NCBI RefSeq assembly: GCF_031082405.1
Contig: NZ_JAVHJU010000034.1
Span: 186,001 to 250,000 of the forward strand
Length of the DNA stretch: 64,000 nt
Source of the DNA: Amycolatopsis sp. A133
GTDB lineage: Bacteria > Actinomycetota > Actinomycetes > Mycobacteriales > Pseudonocardiaceae
Reading direction: 5' to 3'
How positions within the stretch are numbered: the stretch's first letter is position 1; each line of letters begins with the position of its first letter. The position numbers and the translations under genes were made by a program. The notes under the pieces were generated by a model, which worked only from the letters and a program-made list of their open reading frames with translations, had not been told where the DNA came from and made no database searches. Below, in pieces: positions 54,608-62,964 of this stretch.

Positions 54608-56425
54608 GTGACTGACACTTCTCGCCGGACCTTCCTCCTCGGCGCCCCGGCCGTCGCCGCCGCGGCGACCCTGCCGAACGTCCTCGGCGCACCGGCCGCC
54701 GGAGCCACCGGCCGGCACCGCCCCGACCCGGAAGACCCGCGCTTCACGCTTGTGGTCATGCCGGACACGCAGTACCTGTTCGACGAGGACCGCGGCGACG
54801 CGGCCCCGCTGGACGCCTCGCTGCGGTACGTCCTCGACGAAGCCGACGACAACGTTGTCTTCCTCGCTCACCTCGGCGATCTCACCCAGAACGGGCGGGC
54901 GGACGAGTTCGCCCGCATCAGCCGGTCCTTCCAGGCCCTCGACCGCCGCCGGTTCCCGTACAGCACCCTCGCGGGCAACCACGACATCGACGGCTCGAAG
55001 GACGACCAGCGCGGCCCCTCGCCGTACCTCGACGCGTTCGGCCCGCAGCGCCAGCGCAACTCCCCGACGTTCCGCGGCGCGACGAAGGACGGCTACAACA
55101 GCTACCACGTCTTCCGCGGCGGCGGCCGCGAGTGGCTGCTGCTCGCCCTCGACTGGCGGCCCTCGGCCGGTGGCCTGAACTGGGCGAAGCAGGTCCTCGC
55201 GCAGCACCCGACGCTGCCGGCGATCCTCACGATCCACGAGCTGGTCTGGGCCGACGACAACGCCCAGGCGCAGTTCTCGACGTTCGGCGAGCACGTCTGG
55301 CAGGAGCTGGTGCAGGGCAACGACCAGATCTTCCTCACGCTCAACGGCCACTACTGGCCGACCGGGCGCACCGTCCGGAAGAACGCCGCCGGGCACGACG
55401 TGCACGTCCACATCGCCAACTACCAAGACCGCTACTACGGCGGCGGCGCGATGGTCCGGCTCTACCGGTTCGACCTCGCGCGGGGCGTGATCGACGTCCG
55501 GACGTTCTCGCCGTGGCTCGCCGCCCAGGACCACCTGAGCGAGCTGCAGCGGGTCGAGGTCGAGCGCAGCGGCACGGCCGACTACTTCAGCCTGGAGATC
55601 GACTTCGCCGAGCGCTTCCGGGGCTTCGCGCCGGTCCCGGTGCCGCCCGGACGGCCGGCGAAGCAGCTGGTCATCCCCGGAACCGTCGCGTACTGGCGGT
55701 TCGAAGGCGGCCAGGACGGCAAGGCGGTGCCGGACGACGTCGTCGTGCGGGACCAGACCGGCCGCGGCAACGACCTCAGGCGCGTCACCGCGCCCGGGAG
55801 CGGGCCGGACGCGCTGAAGTACTCGAGCGAGTTCTCGCCGCGGCAGCCGTCGCGGGCGAGCCTGCGGTTCGCCGGCGGCCGGGACCCGAGCCGCGGTGCG
55901 TACCTGCGCACGGTCGACGCGGCGCCGATGAACCGGCTGAAGTTCGAGCGCGGCTACACCGTCGAGGCGTTCTTCCGGCTGCCCGCGGACTTCAAGGACG
56001 GCCACCACGGCTGGTGCGGCCTCTTCGCCCGGCAGGGCAGCGGCGCGGCCGCCGGCAAGACCGGCGACGACCCGCAGGAGTCGGCGGCCACACTGTCCCT
56101 TTCGGACGGTGGGGAGCTGCAGTGGGCGGTGTACCCGCTGAACCAGAACCGGACCTCGACGAACTGGGGGCACGAGCTGCCGGTCGAAAAGTGGTGGCAC
56201 GTGGCCGTGGTCAACGACGGCAGGCGCACGACCCTGTACGTCGACGGCTGCCCGGTCGTCCGGAACCCGGCCACGCCCGCCGTCGGGCTCGCCGACCCGG
56301 GCGGTTCGTGGCTGGTCGGTGCCTCGTCCTACGGCGGGAAGGTCGACCGCAGTTTCGCGGGGCTGCTGGGTGACGTGCGGGTGGTCGACCGGCCGTTGAG
56401 CGTGCGCGAATTCATGCTGGGCTGA
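54608..56425 (+). CDS. Secreted (Tat) metallophosphoesterase with LamG domain
   Basis: The 605-residue precursor has a twin-arginine signal (TSRRTFLLG, about 1-38). The calcineurin-like phosphoesterase domain (about 45-330) has VVMPDTQY, AHLGDLTQNG, TLAGNHDIDG, ILTIHELVW and LNGHYW for the two-metal site. The C-terminal part (about 375-605) is a LamG/concanavalin-type domain (TVAYWRFEGGQDG, YTVEAFFRLPADF, WWHVAVVNDGRRTTLYVDG). It probably releases phosphate from extracellular phosphate esters, with the LamG part binding a glycan or polymer. GTG start at 54608. A PHO-box-like repeat lies upstream. Confidence 0.87.
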   Translation: MTDTSRRTFLLGAPAVAAAATLPNVLGAPAAGATGRHRPDPEDPRFTLVVMPDTQYLFDEDRGDAAPLDASLRYVLDEADDNVVFLAHLGDLTQNGRADEFARISRSFQALDRRRFPYSTLAGNHDIDGSKDDQRGPSPYLDAFGPQRQRNSPTFRGATKDGYNSYHVFRGGGREWLLLALDWRPSAGGLNWAKQVLAQHPTLPAILTIHELVWADDNAQAQFSTFGEHVWQELVQGNDQIFLTLNGHYWPTGRTVRKNAAGHDVHVHIANYQDRYYGGGAMVRLYRFDLARGVIDVRTFSPWLAAQDHLSELQRVEVERSGTADYFSLEIDFAERFRGFAPVPVPPGRPAKQLVIPGTVAYWRFEGGQDGKAVPDDVVVRDQTGRGNDLRRVTAPGSGPDALKYSSEFSPRQPSRASLRFAGGRDPSRGAYLRTVDAAPMNRLKFERGYTVEAFFRLPADFKDGHHGWCGLFARQGSGAAAGKTGDDPQESAATLSLSDGGELQWAVYPLNQNRTSTNWGHELPVEKWWHVAVVNDGRRTTLYVDGCPVVRNPATPAVGLADPGGSWLVGASSYGGKVDRSFAGLLGDVRVVDRPLSVREFMLG

Positions 56426-56432
56426 GCGGCCC

Positions 56433-56492
56433 TTGACAGCGGGTGGACAATAAAAAATCGGCGTGCTCTCCGAAACAACGGAGTACGCGCCG
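56433..56492 (+). promoter_or_regulatory. Promoter/leader region with imperfect hairpin before helR
   Basis: TTGACA at 56433 starts a strongly AT-rich patch (AATAAAAAAT at 56449-56458). An imperfect 14-nt hairpin (56459-56472 with 56479-56492, 11 of 14 paired, loop AAACAA) follows. The element lies between the metallophosphoesterase stop and the TTG start of the HelR-like gene. It could be promoter plus leader, or a terminator for the upstream gene. I see no clear rifamycin-associated palindrome. Confidence 0.35.
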
Positions 56493-56526
56493 AACCTGAT
56501 AAGAGTCTAACCGCTGTGAGGGGAAC

Positions 56527-58731
56527 TTGTCAAACCAGGGGTACGACGAGGAATTGCGGGAAGAACGGGCCTACGTCGCCGCGCTGTACGAGCGGCTCGA
56601 TCGCGAGCGCGCGGCGGCGCAGGCCCGCTACCACGGCGCACTCGGGCAAACCGGGGTGACGCCGGGGGAACGGGAGACCGACGTCCGCTGCCGGTCGCGG
56701 GAGGCGGCTCGGCTGGACGTCGCCGACAACGGGCTTTGTTTCGGCCGGTTGGACGCCCTTTCGGGCGAACGGAGCTACATCGGCCGGGTCGGGCTCTTCG
56801 ACGCGGAAAACGACTACGAGCCGTTCCTGCTCGATTGGCGGGCGCCGGCGGCGCGGCCGTTCTACGTCGCCACCGCGGCGACACCGGAAAACACGCGCCG
56901 CCGTCGCCAATTCCACACGATGGGCCGCCGGGTCCTCGATTTCACCGACGAAGTGCTGGGCCGGCCGGGAGCCGCCGAACGCGGGGACGCGGCCCTGCTC
57001 GCGGCCGTCAACGCGCCCCGCGGCCAGGGCATGCGGGACATCGTCGCGACGATCCAGGCCGAGCAGGACGAGATCATCCGCCTCGGCCACCCGGGCGTGC
57101 TGGTGGTCGAGGGTGGCCCCGGCACCGGCAAGACGGCCGTCGCCCTGCACCGGGTGGCGTACCTGCTCTACACCCGCCGCGAACGGATGTCGCGCAGCGG
57201 CGTGCTGGTGGTCGGGCCGAGCCCGCTGTTCCTCGACCACATCGGCCGCGTGCTGCCGTCGCTCGGCGAGTCGGACGTCGTTCCCCTGACCACCGGCGAC
57301 CTCGTCCCCGGCCTGCGCGTCACCGCCGAAGACCGGCCGGAGGTGGCGCGGCTCAAGGGTTCGCTGGAGATCCTCGACGTGCTGGAGGCCGCGGTCGCCG
57401 ACCGCCAGGAGGTGCCCGGAGAACCGGTGCCGGTCGATCTGGGTGACGTCGTCGTGGAGCTCGACGCGGGTCTCGTGGCCGAGGCCCGGCGCGAAGCGCG
57501 CCGGTCCGGGCTCCCGCACAACGAAGCCCGCGCGATCTTCCGCGAGCACGCCGCGGCGCTCGTCGCCGAGCGGGCCGTGACGAAGATCGGCGAAGGCTGG
57601 CTGGACCGGGAGGACCGCGGGCTGTGGGCCGACCTGCGCACCGACGTCCTCGACGGGCTCGTGGAGCACGAAGCGCTCGATGCTGCACTCGACGCGCTGT
57701 GGCCGTACCTGACGCCGGAGACGCTGCTGGCGACGCTGTACGCGTCGCCACGCCGGCTCGAGGCCGCCGGAGCCGATCCGGCGTTGTTCCGCGCCGACGG
57801 CCGGGCTTGGACCGTGCCGGACGTGCCGTTGCTCGACGAGCTGGCCGACCTGCTCGGCCGGGACGACACCGCCGAACGCGCCGCCGCGCGCGGGCGGGCC
57901 GAAGCGGAGGCCGAGTACGCCTCCGGCGTCATGGAGCTCATGAAGCTGGACCGCGAGGAGCTGGACGAGGACGTCCAGCTGGTCGCCGAGAACCTGCTCG
58001 ACGCCGGCGACCTGGCCGAGCGGTTCACCGAGCGCGACCCGCGCGACCTCGCCGAACGGGCGGCCGCGGACCGCGACTGGACGTACGGGCACGTCGTCGT
58101 CGACGAGGCCCAGGAACTGTCCGAAATGGACTGGCGGGTGCTGATGCGGCGGTGCCCCAGCCGCTCGTTCACGATCGTCGGCGACCTCGCGCAGCGCCGC
58201 TCGGCCGCCGGGGCGAGTGCGTGGGGCCCGATGCTCGAGCCGTACGTCGGCGACCGCTGGGTCCACCGCGAGCTGACCGTGAACTACCGGACCCCGGCGG
58301 AGATCATGACCGTCGCGAACGCGCTGCTGGCGGAGTTCGCGCCCGGCGCGCGCACCCCGGAATCGGTGCGCGCGTGCGGGGTCCGGCCGTGGTCCAGACG
58401 AGTGGCGGACGACGAGCTGCCCGGCGCCGTCGAAGACTTCGTCCGCGACGAGGCCGGCCGCGAGGGCACCAGCGTCGTGATCGGTCCGCCGGGGGTGCCG
58501 GGAACGATCCCGGCCTCGGCCACCAAGGGCCTGGAGTTCGACGCCGTCCTCGTCGTCGAACCGGAGCGGATCCTGGCCGCGGGCCCGCGCGGCGCGGCCG
58601 AGCTCTACGTCGCGCTCACGCGCGCCACGCAGCGCCTCGGGGTGCTGCACCGGGATCCGCTCCCGGCGGCGCTGACCGGCCTCGCCGAGGCCGGGGTGCC
58701 CGCGAGGTCCGGGCACCGGAGGTTCCAGTAG
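56527..58731 (+). CDS. helR: HelR/HelD-type RNA polymerase recycling ATPase
   Basis: HelD-class proteins are UvrD-like ATPases that pull stalled RNA polymerase off DNA; HelR in Streptomyces also frees polymerase from rifamycins. The 734-residue protein starts with the coiled-coil arm ELREERAYVAALYERLDRERAAAQARY. The HelD cradle YIGRVGLFDAENDYEPFLLDWRAPAARPFY (about 77-110) follows. Walker A GGPGTGKTAVALHR is near 200, Walker B VVVDEAQELSEMDW near 520, then NYRTPAEIM and a C-terminal VALTRAT. The start is an unusual TTG, supported by GAGGGG just upstream. The family is sure; HelR versus other HelD is likely. Confidence 0.85.
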   Translation: MSNQGYDEELREERAYVAALYERLDRERAAAQARYHGALGQTGVTPGERETDVRCRSREAARLDVADNGLCFGRLDALSGERSYIGRVGLFDAENDYEPFLLDWRAPAARPFYVATAATPENTRRRRQFHTMGRRVLDFTDEVLGRPGAAERGDAALLAAVNAPRGQGMRDIVATIQAEQDEIIRLGHPGVLVVEGGPGTGKTAVALHRVAYLLYTRRERMSRSGVLVVGPSPLFLDHIGRVLPSLGESDVVPLTTGDLVPGLRVTAEDRPEVARLKGSLEILDVLEAAVADRQEVPGEPVPVDLGDVVVELDAGLVAEARREARRSGLPHNEARAIFREHAAALVAERAVTKIGEGWLDREDRGLWADLRTDVLDGLVEHEALDAALDALWPYLTPETLLATLYASPRRLEAAGADPALFRADGRAWTVPDVPLLDELADLLGRDDTAERAAARGRAEAEAEYASGVMELMKLDREELDEDVQLVAENLLDAGDLAERFTERDPRDLAERAAADRDWTYGHVVVDEAQELSEMDWRVLMRRCPSRSFTIVGDLAQRRSAAGASAWGPMLEPYVGDRWVHRELTVNYRTPAEIMTVANALLAEFAPGARTPESVRACGVRPWSRRVADDELPGAVEDFVRDEAGREGTSVVIGPPGVPGTIPASATKGLEFDAVLVVEPERILAAGPRGAAELYVALTRATQRLGVLHRDPLPAALTGLAEAGVPARSGHRRFQ

Positions 58732-58745
58732 CGAACGGGGGGTGG

Positions 58746-58761
58746 CGGGCGGCGGCGCCCG
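58746..58761. terminator. Hairpin between convergent helR and lrp genes
   Basis: CGGGCG, GCGG, CGCCCG forms a 6-bp GC stem 15 bases after the helR stop and 14 bases before the stop of the convergent Lrp gene. It is a plausible bidirectional terminator without a U tract. Confidence 0.5.
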
Positions 58762-58774
58762 TCATCCCCGGTCG

Positions 58775-59251
58775 CTACGCCGTGAGCCGGCCCCAGGAGT
58801 AATTCTGCTTGGCCAGCTTCAGGTACACGAACAACTCCGTCCCGGACACACCCGGGATCTTCCGTATCTCTTCGCCGAGCACGTCGAGCATGTGGTCGTC
58901 GTCGCGGCAGACCAGCTCGGCCAGCAGGTCGTAGCGCCCGGCGCACAGCACGACGTAGTGCACGTTCGTCAGCTCGGACAGCTTGTCCGCCACCTCACGC
59001 GGATCGACGCCGTCGACGTTGATGCCGACCATGGCCTGGCGCGTCAGATCCACGTTGGCGGGATCGGTCACCGCGACGATCTGCATCAGGTCGTCGCGCA
59101 GCAGCCGCTGCACGCGCTGGCGGACCGCTCCCTCCGAAAGCCCGACCGCCTTGGCGAGTGCGGTGAACGAGGCCCGCCCGTCCTGCTGCAGCAGAGCGAT
59201 CAGTGATCTGTCCGTATTGTCCAGCGCGCGCGCACGTGTTTCGTCACCCAT
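58775..59251 (-). CDS. Lrp/AsnC family transcriptional regulator
   Basis: The 158-residue protein has an N-terminal winged helix (about 8-65: LDNTDRSLIALLQQDGRASFTALAKAVGLSEGAVRQRVQRLL) and a RAM ligand domain (about 70-150: AMVGINVDGVDPREVADKLSELTNVHYVVLCAGRYDLLAELVCRDDDHMLDVL). It should sense an amino acid. AGGGAGGG precedes the ATG. It is divergent from an APC-type permease gene across 263 bp, so it likely regulates that permease. Confidence 0.92.
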   Translation of the reverse strand: MGDETRARALDNTDRSLIALLQQDGRASFTALAKAVGLSEGAVRQRVQRLLRDDLMQIVAVTDPANVDLTRQAMVGINVDGVDPREVADKLSELTNVHYVVLCAGRYDLLAELVCRDDDHMLDVLGEEIRKIPGVSGTELFVYLKLAKQNYSWGRLTA

Positions 59252-59514
59252 GCCGTCCCTCCCTGTGTTTCGGCATGTGATTTGTCAAGTGCGCAGCGTA
59301 TCGAGACCTGCCGAGAAAGCGAGCCCTCCGGGGCAGCTTCGCGCGATTCGACGTGCACGCCGCGCTCAGCCGAGGAATCGGTGGTCAGCGGCGGAATCCA
59401 CGAGGCTTTCCGAGGCGGTTTTGTGCGCCCGCGCACAGCAGGCCGCACTTACCGCCCGGCTCCAGGTACCGTCTGGCGGCTTTCCCGTACCGGCAACCCC
59501 AGGAGGACCAACGC

Positions 59515-61053
59515 ATGTCGGAGGCCGTGGCGCTCGGCGCCGCCCCCGCCGTTCCCGCAAAGGGACTGCGCGGCGGTGCGCTGGGCATGGTGTCGTCGAT
59601 GGTCATCGGGATGTCCTCGACCGCGCCCGCCTATTCCATCGCGGCCACGCTCGGGCTGATCGTGCTGGCGGGCACCGGGTTCAAGGCGGCCGCGTTCGTG
59701 CTGCTCTCGTTCGTGCCGGTGCTGTTCGTCGCCGTCGCCTTCCGCGAGCTGAACACCGCGGAACCCGACTGTGGCACCAACTTCACGTGGGCGGCGCGCG
59801 CGTTCGGCCCGCACGCCGGGTGGTTCACCGGCTGGGTCGTCACGGTCGCCCAGCTGCTGGTGATGAGCAGCCAGTCCGCGCTCACCGGCCGGTACACGCT
59901 GCTGCTGTTCGGCGCGCCCGAAGCGGCGGGCAACCGGTGGGTGACGACGGCGATCGGCGCCGCCTGGCTGCTGGCGCTGTGCTGGCTCTGCTACCGCGGG
60001 ATCGAGGTGTCCGCGCGGGCGCAGTGGATCCTGCTCGGGGTGGAACTCGCCGTCCTGGTGCTCTTCTCGGCCGTCGCGCTGGTCCGCGTCTTCGACGGCA
60101 CGGCCGGTCCGCAGGCGTCGGTGCCCCGGCTCGACTGGCTGTGGCCGGGCGGGGTCTCCGCCGGCACCGCGGTTTCGGCGGTGCTGCTGGCCGTGTTCAT
60201 CTACTGGGGCTGGGAAAGCTCGCTGTCGGTCAACGAAGAGTCCGCCGACCCGCGCCGCGCGCCGGGGCGGGCGGCGGTGCTTTCGACGGTGCTGCTGGTG
60301 CTGAACTACCTGCTCGTGACGGTCGCCGCGCTGGCTTTCGCCGGGGTCGGCGCCGAGGGGATCGGCCTGGCGAACGAGGCCAATTCCGAGGACGTGCTGG
60401 CGGGCTTGGGCGGCGCGGTGTTCGGCGACGGTACGACGGGCAAGGTGCTGGGCGTGCTGCTGATCGTCTCCGTGCTCACCAGCGGCGCGGCCACCAGCCA
60501 GGCGACGATCATGCCGGCGGCGCGCACGACGTTGTCGATGGCCAGCCACGGTGCGCTGCCGCCGGTCTTCGGGCGCGTGCACCCCCGGTTCCGGACGCCT
60601 TCGGTGGCCACCTGGGCGTTCGGCTTGGTCTCGCTCGCGGTGTACGTGCTCCTGGCGCTGGTCAGCGGGAACGTGCTGGCGGACTCGGTCGACGCGGTCG
60701 GGCTGACCATCGCCATCGAGTACACGATGACGGCGCTGGCCTGCGTCTGGGTGTTCCGCCGGACGCTCTTCGCGAGCGTGCGCAACTTCGTGCTGCGCGG
60801 GCTGTTGCCCTTCACCGGCGGCGTGTTCTTCCTGACGGTGCTGGTGTTCGCGCTGATCGAGTACGCCCGGCCGGACGCGGGCGAGACGACGGTGTTCGGC
60901 ATCGGCGGCGTCGCGGTGATCGGCGTGGTGTCGATCGTGCTCGGGGTGCCGCTGATGTTCGCGGTCCACCGGGCCTGCCGCGACTTCTTCGCCGGCCGCC
61001 GCCTGCCGCGGGGGTTCGTCCCCCGCGACGGCGACAGCATCGTCGAGGCTTAG
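59515..61053 (+). CDS. APC-superfamily amino acid permease
   Basis: The 512-residue protein has about 12 to 14 membrane helices. Its N-terminal APC signature is SMVIGMSSTAPAYSIAATLGLIVLAGTGFKAAAFVLLSFVPVLFVAVAFRELN. PDCGTNFTWAARAFGPHAGWFTGWVVTVAQLL and YWGWESSLSVNEESADPRRAPG follow. It should be an amino acid/proton symporter or exchanger; the substrate may be the ligand of the divergent Lrp regulator. The ATG is preceded by AGGAGG. The stop overlaps that of lysA by 4 bases (convergent). Confidence 0.92.
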   Translation: MSEAVALGAAPAVPAKGLRGGALGMVSSMVIGMSSTAPAYSIAATLGLIVLAGTGFKAAAFVLLSFVPVLFVAVAFRELNTAEPDCGTNFTWAARAFGPHAGWFTGWVVTVAQLLVMSSQSALTGRYTLLLFGAPEAAGNRWVTTAIGAAWLLALCWLCYRGIEVSARAQWILLGVELAVLVLFSAVALVRVFDGTAGPQASVPRLDWLWPGGVSAGTAVSAVLLAVFIYWGWESSLSVNEESADPRRAPGRAAVLSTVLLVLNYLLVTVAALAFAGVGAEGIGLANEANSEDVLAGLGGAVFGDGTTGKVLGVLLIVSVLTSGAATSQATIMPAARTTLSMASHGALPPVFGRVHPRFRTPSVATWAFGLVSLAVYVLLALVSGNVLADSVDAVGLTIAIEYTMTALACVWVFRRTLFASVRNFVLRGLLPFTGGVFFLTVLVFALIEYARPDAGETTVFGIGGVAVIGVVSIVLGVPLMFAVHRACRDFFAGRRLPRGFVPRDGDSIVEA

Positions 61054-62393
61054 CCCAGATCGCGGCGGCTGAGGTCCTCCTCGGTCTCCCGGCGCACCAG
61101 CAGCGTCGCGACGCCGTCCCGCACCCCGACCAGCGGCGGCCGGCCGACCTGGTTGTAGTTCGACGCCAGCGAGTGGTGGTACGCGCCGGTGCAGGGCACG
61201 GCCAGCAGATCGCCGGCGTGGAGGTCCGCGGGCAGGCTGATGTCCTCGGCGAGGACGTCACCGGCTTCGCAGTGCCTGCCGACCACGGTCATCGGGACGC
61301 GCTTTTCCTTCGACCGCCGCCCCACCAGGCGCGTTGTGTACCGGGCGCCGTACAGGGCAGGCCGGGCGTTGTCGCTCATGCCGCCGTCGACCGCGACGAA
61401 GGTGCGGCTCCCGCGCTTGACCGCGCACACGCGGTACACCGTGATCCCGGCCGGCCCGACGATCGCCCGGCCGGGCTCGATCGTCAGGCGGGGCAGGGGG
61501 AAGCCGTGCGCCGCGCATTCGTAGGCGAGCGCCACGCGCAGGCGGCGCGAATAGCCGCCGAGGTCGAACGCGGGCTCGCCGCCGACGTACGGCACCGCGT
61601 GCCCGCCGCCGAGGTCGAGCTCCCGCAGCGGCACGCCGTGGGTGTCGCGGATCCGCACCAGCACCTCGGCCATCCGCCGCGCGGCCGCCTCATACCGGTC
61701 GATCCTGGTCACCTGCGAGCCGATGTGGCAGTGCAGTCCCCGGAGCCGCAGCCCGGGTTGTTTTTGCACCGCTTCGACGGCGGCATCGACGTTGTCGGGA
61801 ACACCGTCGAGGAGCGAGAAGCCGAACTTCTGGCCTTCGGTGCCGGTGCTGATGGCCGCGTGCGCCCCGGCCGCGACCCCGGGTGTCACCCGGATCATCA
61901 CCTGCTGAGCGCCGTGGGCGAGCGCGCCGAGCTGCTCGATCTCGTCGAGCGAGTCGACCACGATCCGCCGGACGCCGTAGCCGAGCGCGGCCTTCAGGTC
62001 CTCGGGCGTCTTTGCGTTGCCGTGCAGCAGCATGCGCTCCGCGGGAAAGCCGACCGAGCGCGCGACGGCGATCTCGCCGGCGGAGCAGGTGTCGAGCGAC
62101 AACCCCGCTTCGGCGACCCAGCGCAGCACCGCGCGGGTGCACAACGCCTTGCTCGCGTACGCGACTTCGACGTCCGGGAGCGCTTCGCGGTACTCGCGGG
62201 CGGTGTCGCGGACCTGCTGTTCGTCGATGAGGTACGACGGCGTCCCGAAGCGGGCGGCGAGGTGACTGACCGGCGCGCCGGCGAAGAGCAGTTCGCCGTC
62301 TTCGCCGAGTCGGGTGCTTCGCGGCCAGACTCCTGGCTCGAGGTGATCGGCGGCTTCGCAGCCGAGGCTGGGAAGAAGCTCGCTGAGCGTCAC
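61050..62393 (-). CDS. lysA: Diaminopimelate decarboxylase LysA
   Basis: LysA makes L-lysine from meso-diaminopimelate with PLP. The 447-residue protein is of typical actinobacterial length. The PLP lysine is Lys82 (VAYASKAL), and HCHIGSQ (near 222), the glycine loop LGGGHAVPY, EPGRAIVGPAG and the active-site Cys in RHCEAGDVLAED follow. The last segment YHHSLASNYNQVGRPP binds substrate. A GTG start follows GGAGG. It is not beside argS, hom or thrC as lysA often is, so it could be a second copy in this genome. Confidence 0.93.
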   Translation of the reverse strand: MTLSELLPSLGCEAADHLEPGVWPRSTRLGEDGELLFAGAPVSHLAARFGTPSYLIDEQQVRDTAREYREALPDVEVAYASKALCTRAVLRWVAEAGLSLDTCSAGEIAVARSVGFPAERMLLHGNAKTPEDLKAALGYGVRRIVVDSLDEIEQLGALAHGAQQVMIRVTPGVAAGAHAAISTGTEGQKFGFSLLDGVPDNVDAAVEAVQKQPGLRLRGLHCHIGSQVTRIDRYEAAARRMAEVLVRIRDTHGVPLRELDLGGGHAVPYVGGEPAFDLGGYSRRLRVALAYECAAHGFPLPRLTIEPGRAIVGPAGITVYRVCAVKRGSRTFVAVDGGMSDNARPALYGARYTTRLVGRRSKEKRVPMTVVGRHCEAGDVLAEDISLPADLHAGDLLAVPCTGAYHHSLASNYNQVGRPPLVGVRDGVATLLVRRETEEDLSRRDLG

Positions 62394-62500
62394 GGGTGCC
62401 TCCGGGCATCACGGCGGATCGGACTCCGCCAGCACACCCCCGCGGGCGGGGCCGAAGATCACCCGTGAATGCCGTGTTGACGGATTCGCCGCGCTCGCTG

Positions 62501-62517
62501 ACGCGTTGTTAACGCGT
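62501..62517. promoter_or_regulatory. 7-3-7 inverted repeat upstream of lysA
   Basis: ACGCGTT, GTT, AACGCGT is a perfect inverted repeat about 108 bp upstream of the lysA start. It is a possible regulator-binding site (for example the lysine regulator), with no further proof. Confidence 0.4.
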
Positions 62518-62722
62518 GAGTAACTTGGGTCACGCCCCGGTTGACCTGCGAAGAGGTGATTTCCGGAGCCGGGCGTCGTCACGCGGGGCATGGTTGCTGA
62601 TCCTGCGCTGCTGGGGTTGGCCGGCAGGCGCCGGAGTCCGGCGGGGTGGGCCCTGCTGGGCGCGCGGGGAGGCTGGGGGCCGGCCTGCCAGAGCGCGGGC
62701 AGGTGGGTCCGGATGCCGGCGC

Positions 62723-62746
62723 GCGGGAGGCGGTCAGGCCTCCCGC
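62723..62746 (-). terminator. Hairpin downstream of the small Cys-rich gene
   Basis: A 9-bp stem (62723-62731 with 62738-62746) around a 6-base loop lies 38 bases after the stop of the minus-strand gene at 62785. It probably terminates the desaturase operon. Confidence 0.5.
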
Positions 62747-62784
62747 CCCCAGCGCGTTCGTGCGTCGGCCGCGGCTGCTCGGCC

Positions 62785-62964
62785 TCAGCGGGTCTTGGCG
62801 GGCACCTTGCCGCACACGCAGCCGCGGTCGGTTCCGTGGCCCGCTGCCGTTGCTGCGCAATAGCGGCGGGCGATTGCGTCGTGCGTGCCCAGCGGGTGGG
62901 GACAGCTCGGGCACTGCGTGCCGTTGCGGGGCTCCGCCGGTGCCTCGGGCTCCGGGGCCGTCAC
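62785..62964 (-). CDS. Small Cys-rich (zinc-binding-like) protein, 59 residues
   Basis: The product has six cysteines and two or more histidines: TQCPSCPHPLGTHDAIARRYCAATAAGHG and a closing RGCVCGK. CPSC and CVC pairs suggest a small zinc site. Similar RYCAAT/RGC-x-C peptides occur in actinobacteria without known function. The GTG start overlaps the desaturase stop by 4 bases (GTGA on the minus strand), strong evidence for a real, coupled gene. It may assist the desaturase, for example in electron transfer or metal handling, but that is speculation. Confidence 0.65.
   Translation of the reverse strand: MTAPEPEAPAEPRNGTQCPSCPHPLGTHDAIARRYCAATAAGHGTDRGCVCGKVPAKTR

Larger units (their letters stand above)
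62394..62784. other. Intergenic region without supported gene
   Basis: This 391-bp stretch between the small Cys-rich gene and lysA (both minus) has open frames on both strands, but they show no recognisable protein. It holds an AT-richer patch with the inverted repeat at 62501-62517 and a GC hairpin at 62723-62746. The lysA promoter should lie in the first 100 bases upstream of 62393. Confidence 0.5.

Noticed and set aside
56426..56526. Rifamycin-associated element before helR
   Set aside because: The imperfect hairpin at 56459-56492 does not match the RAE inverted-repeat pattern as I know it.
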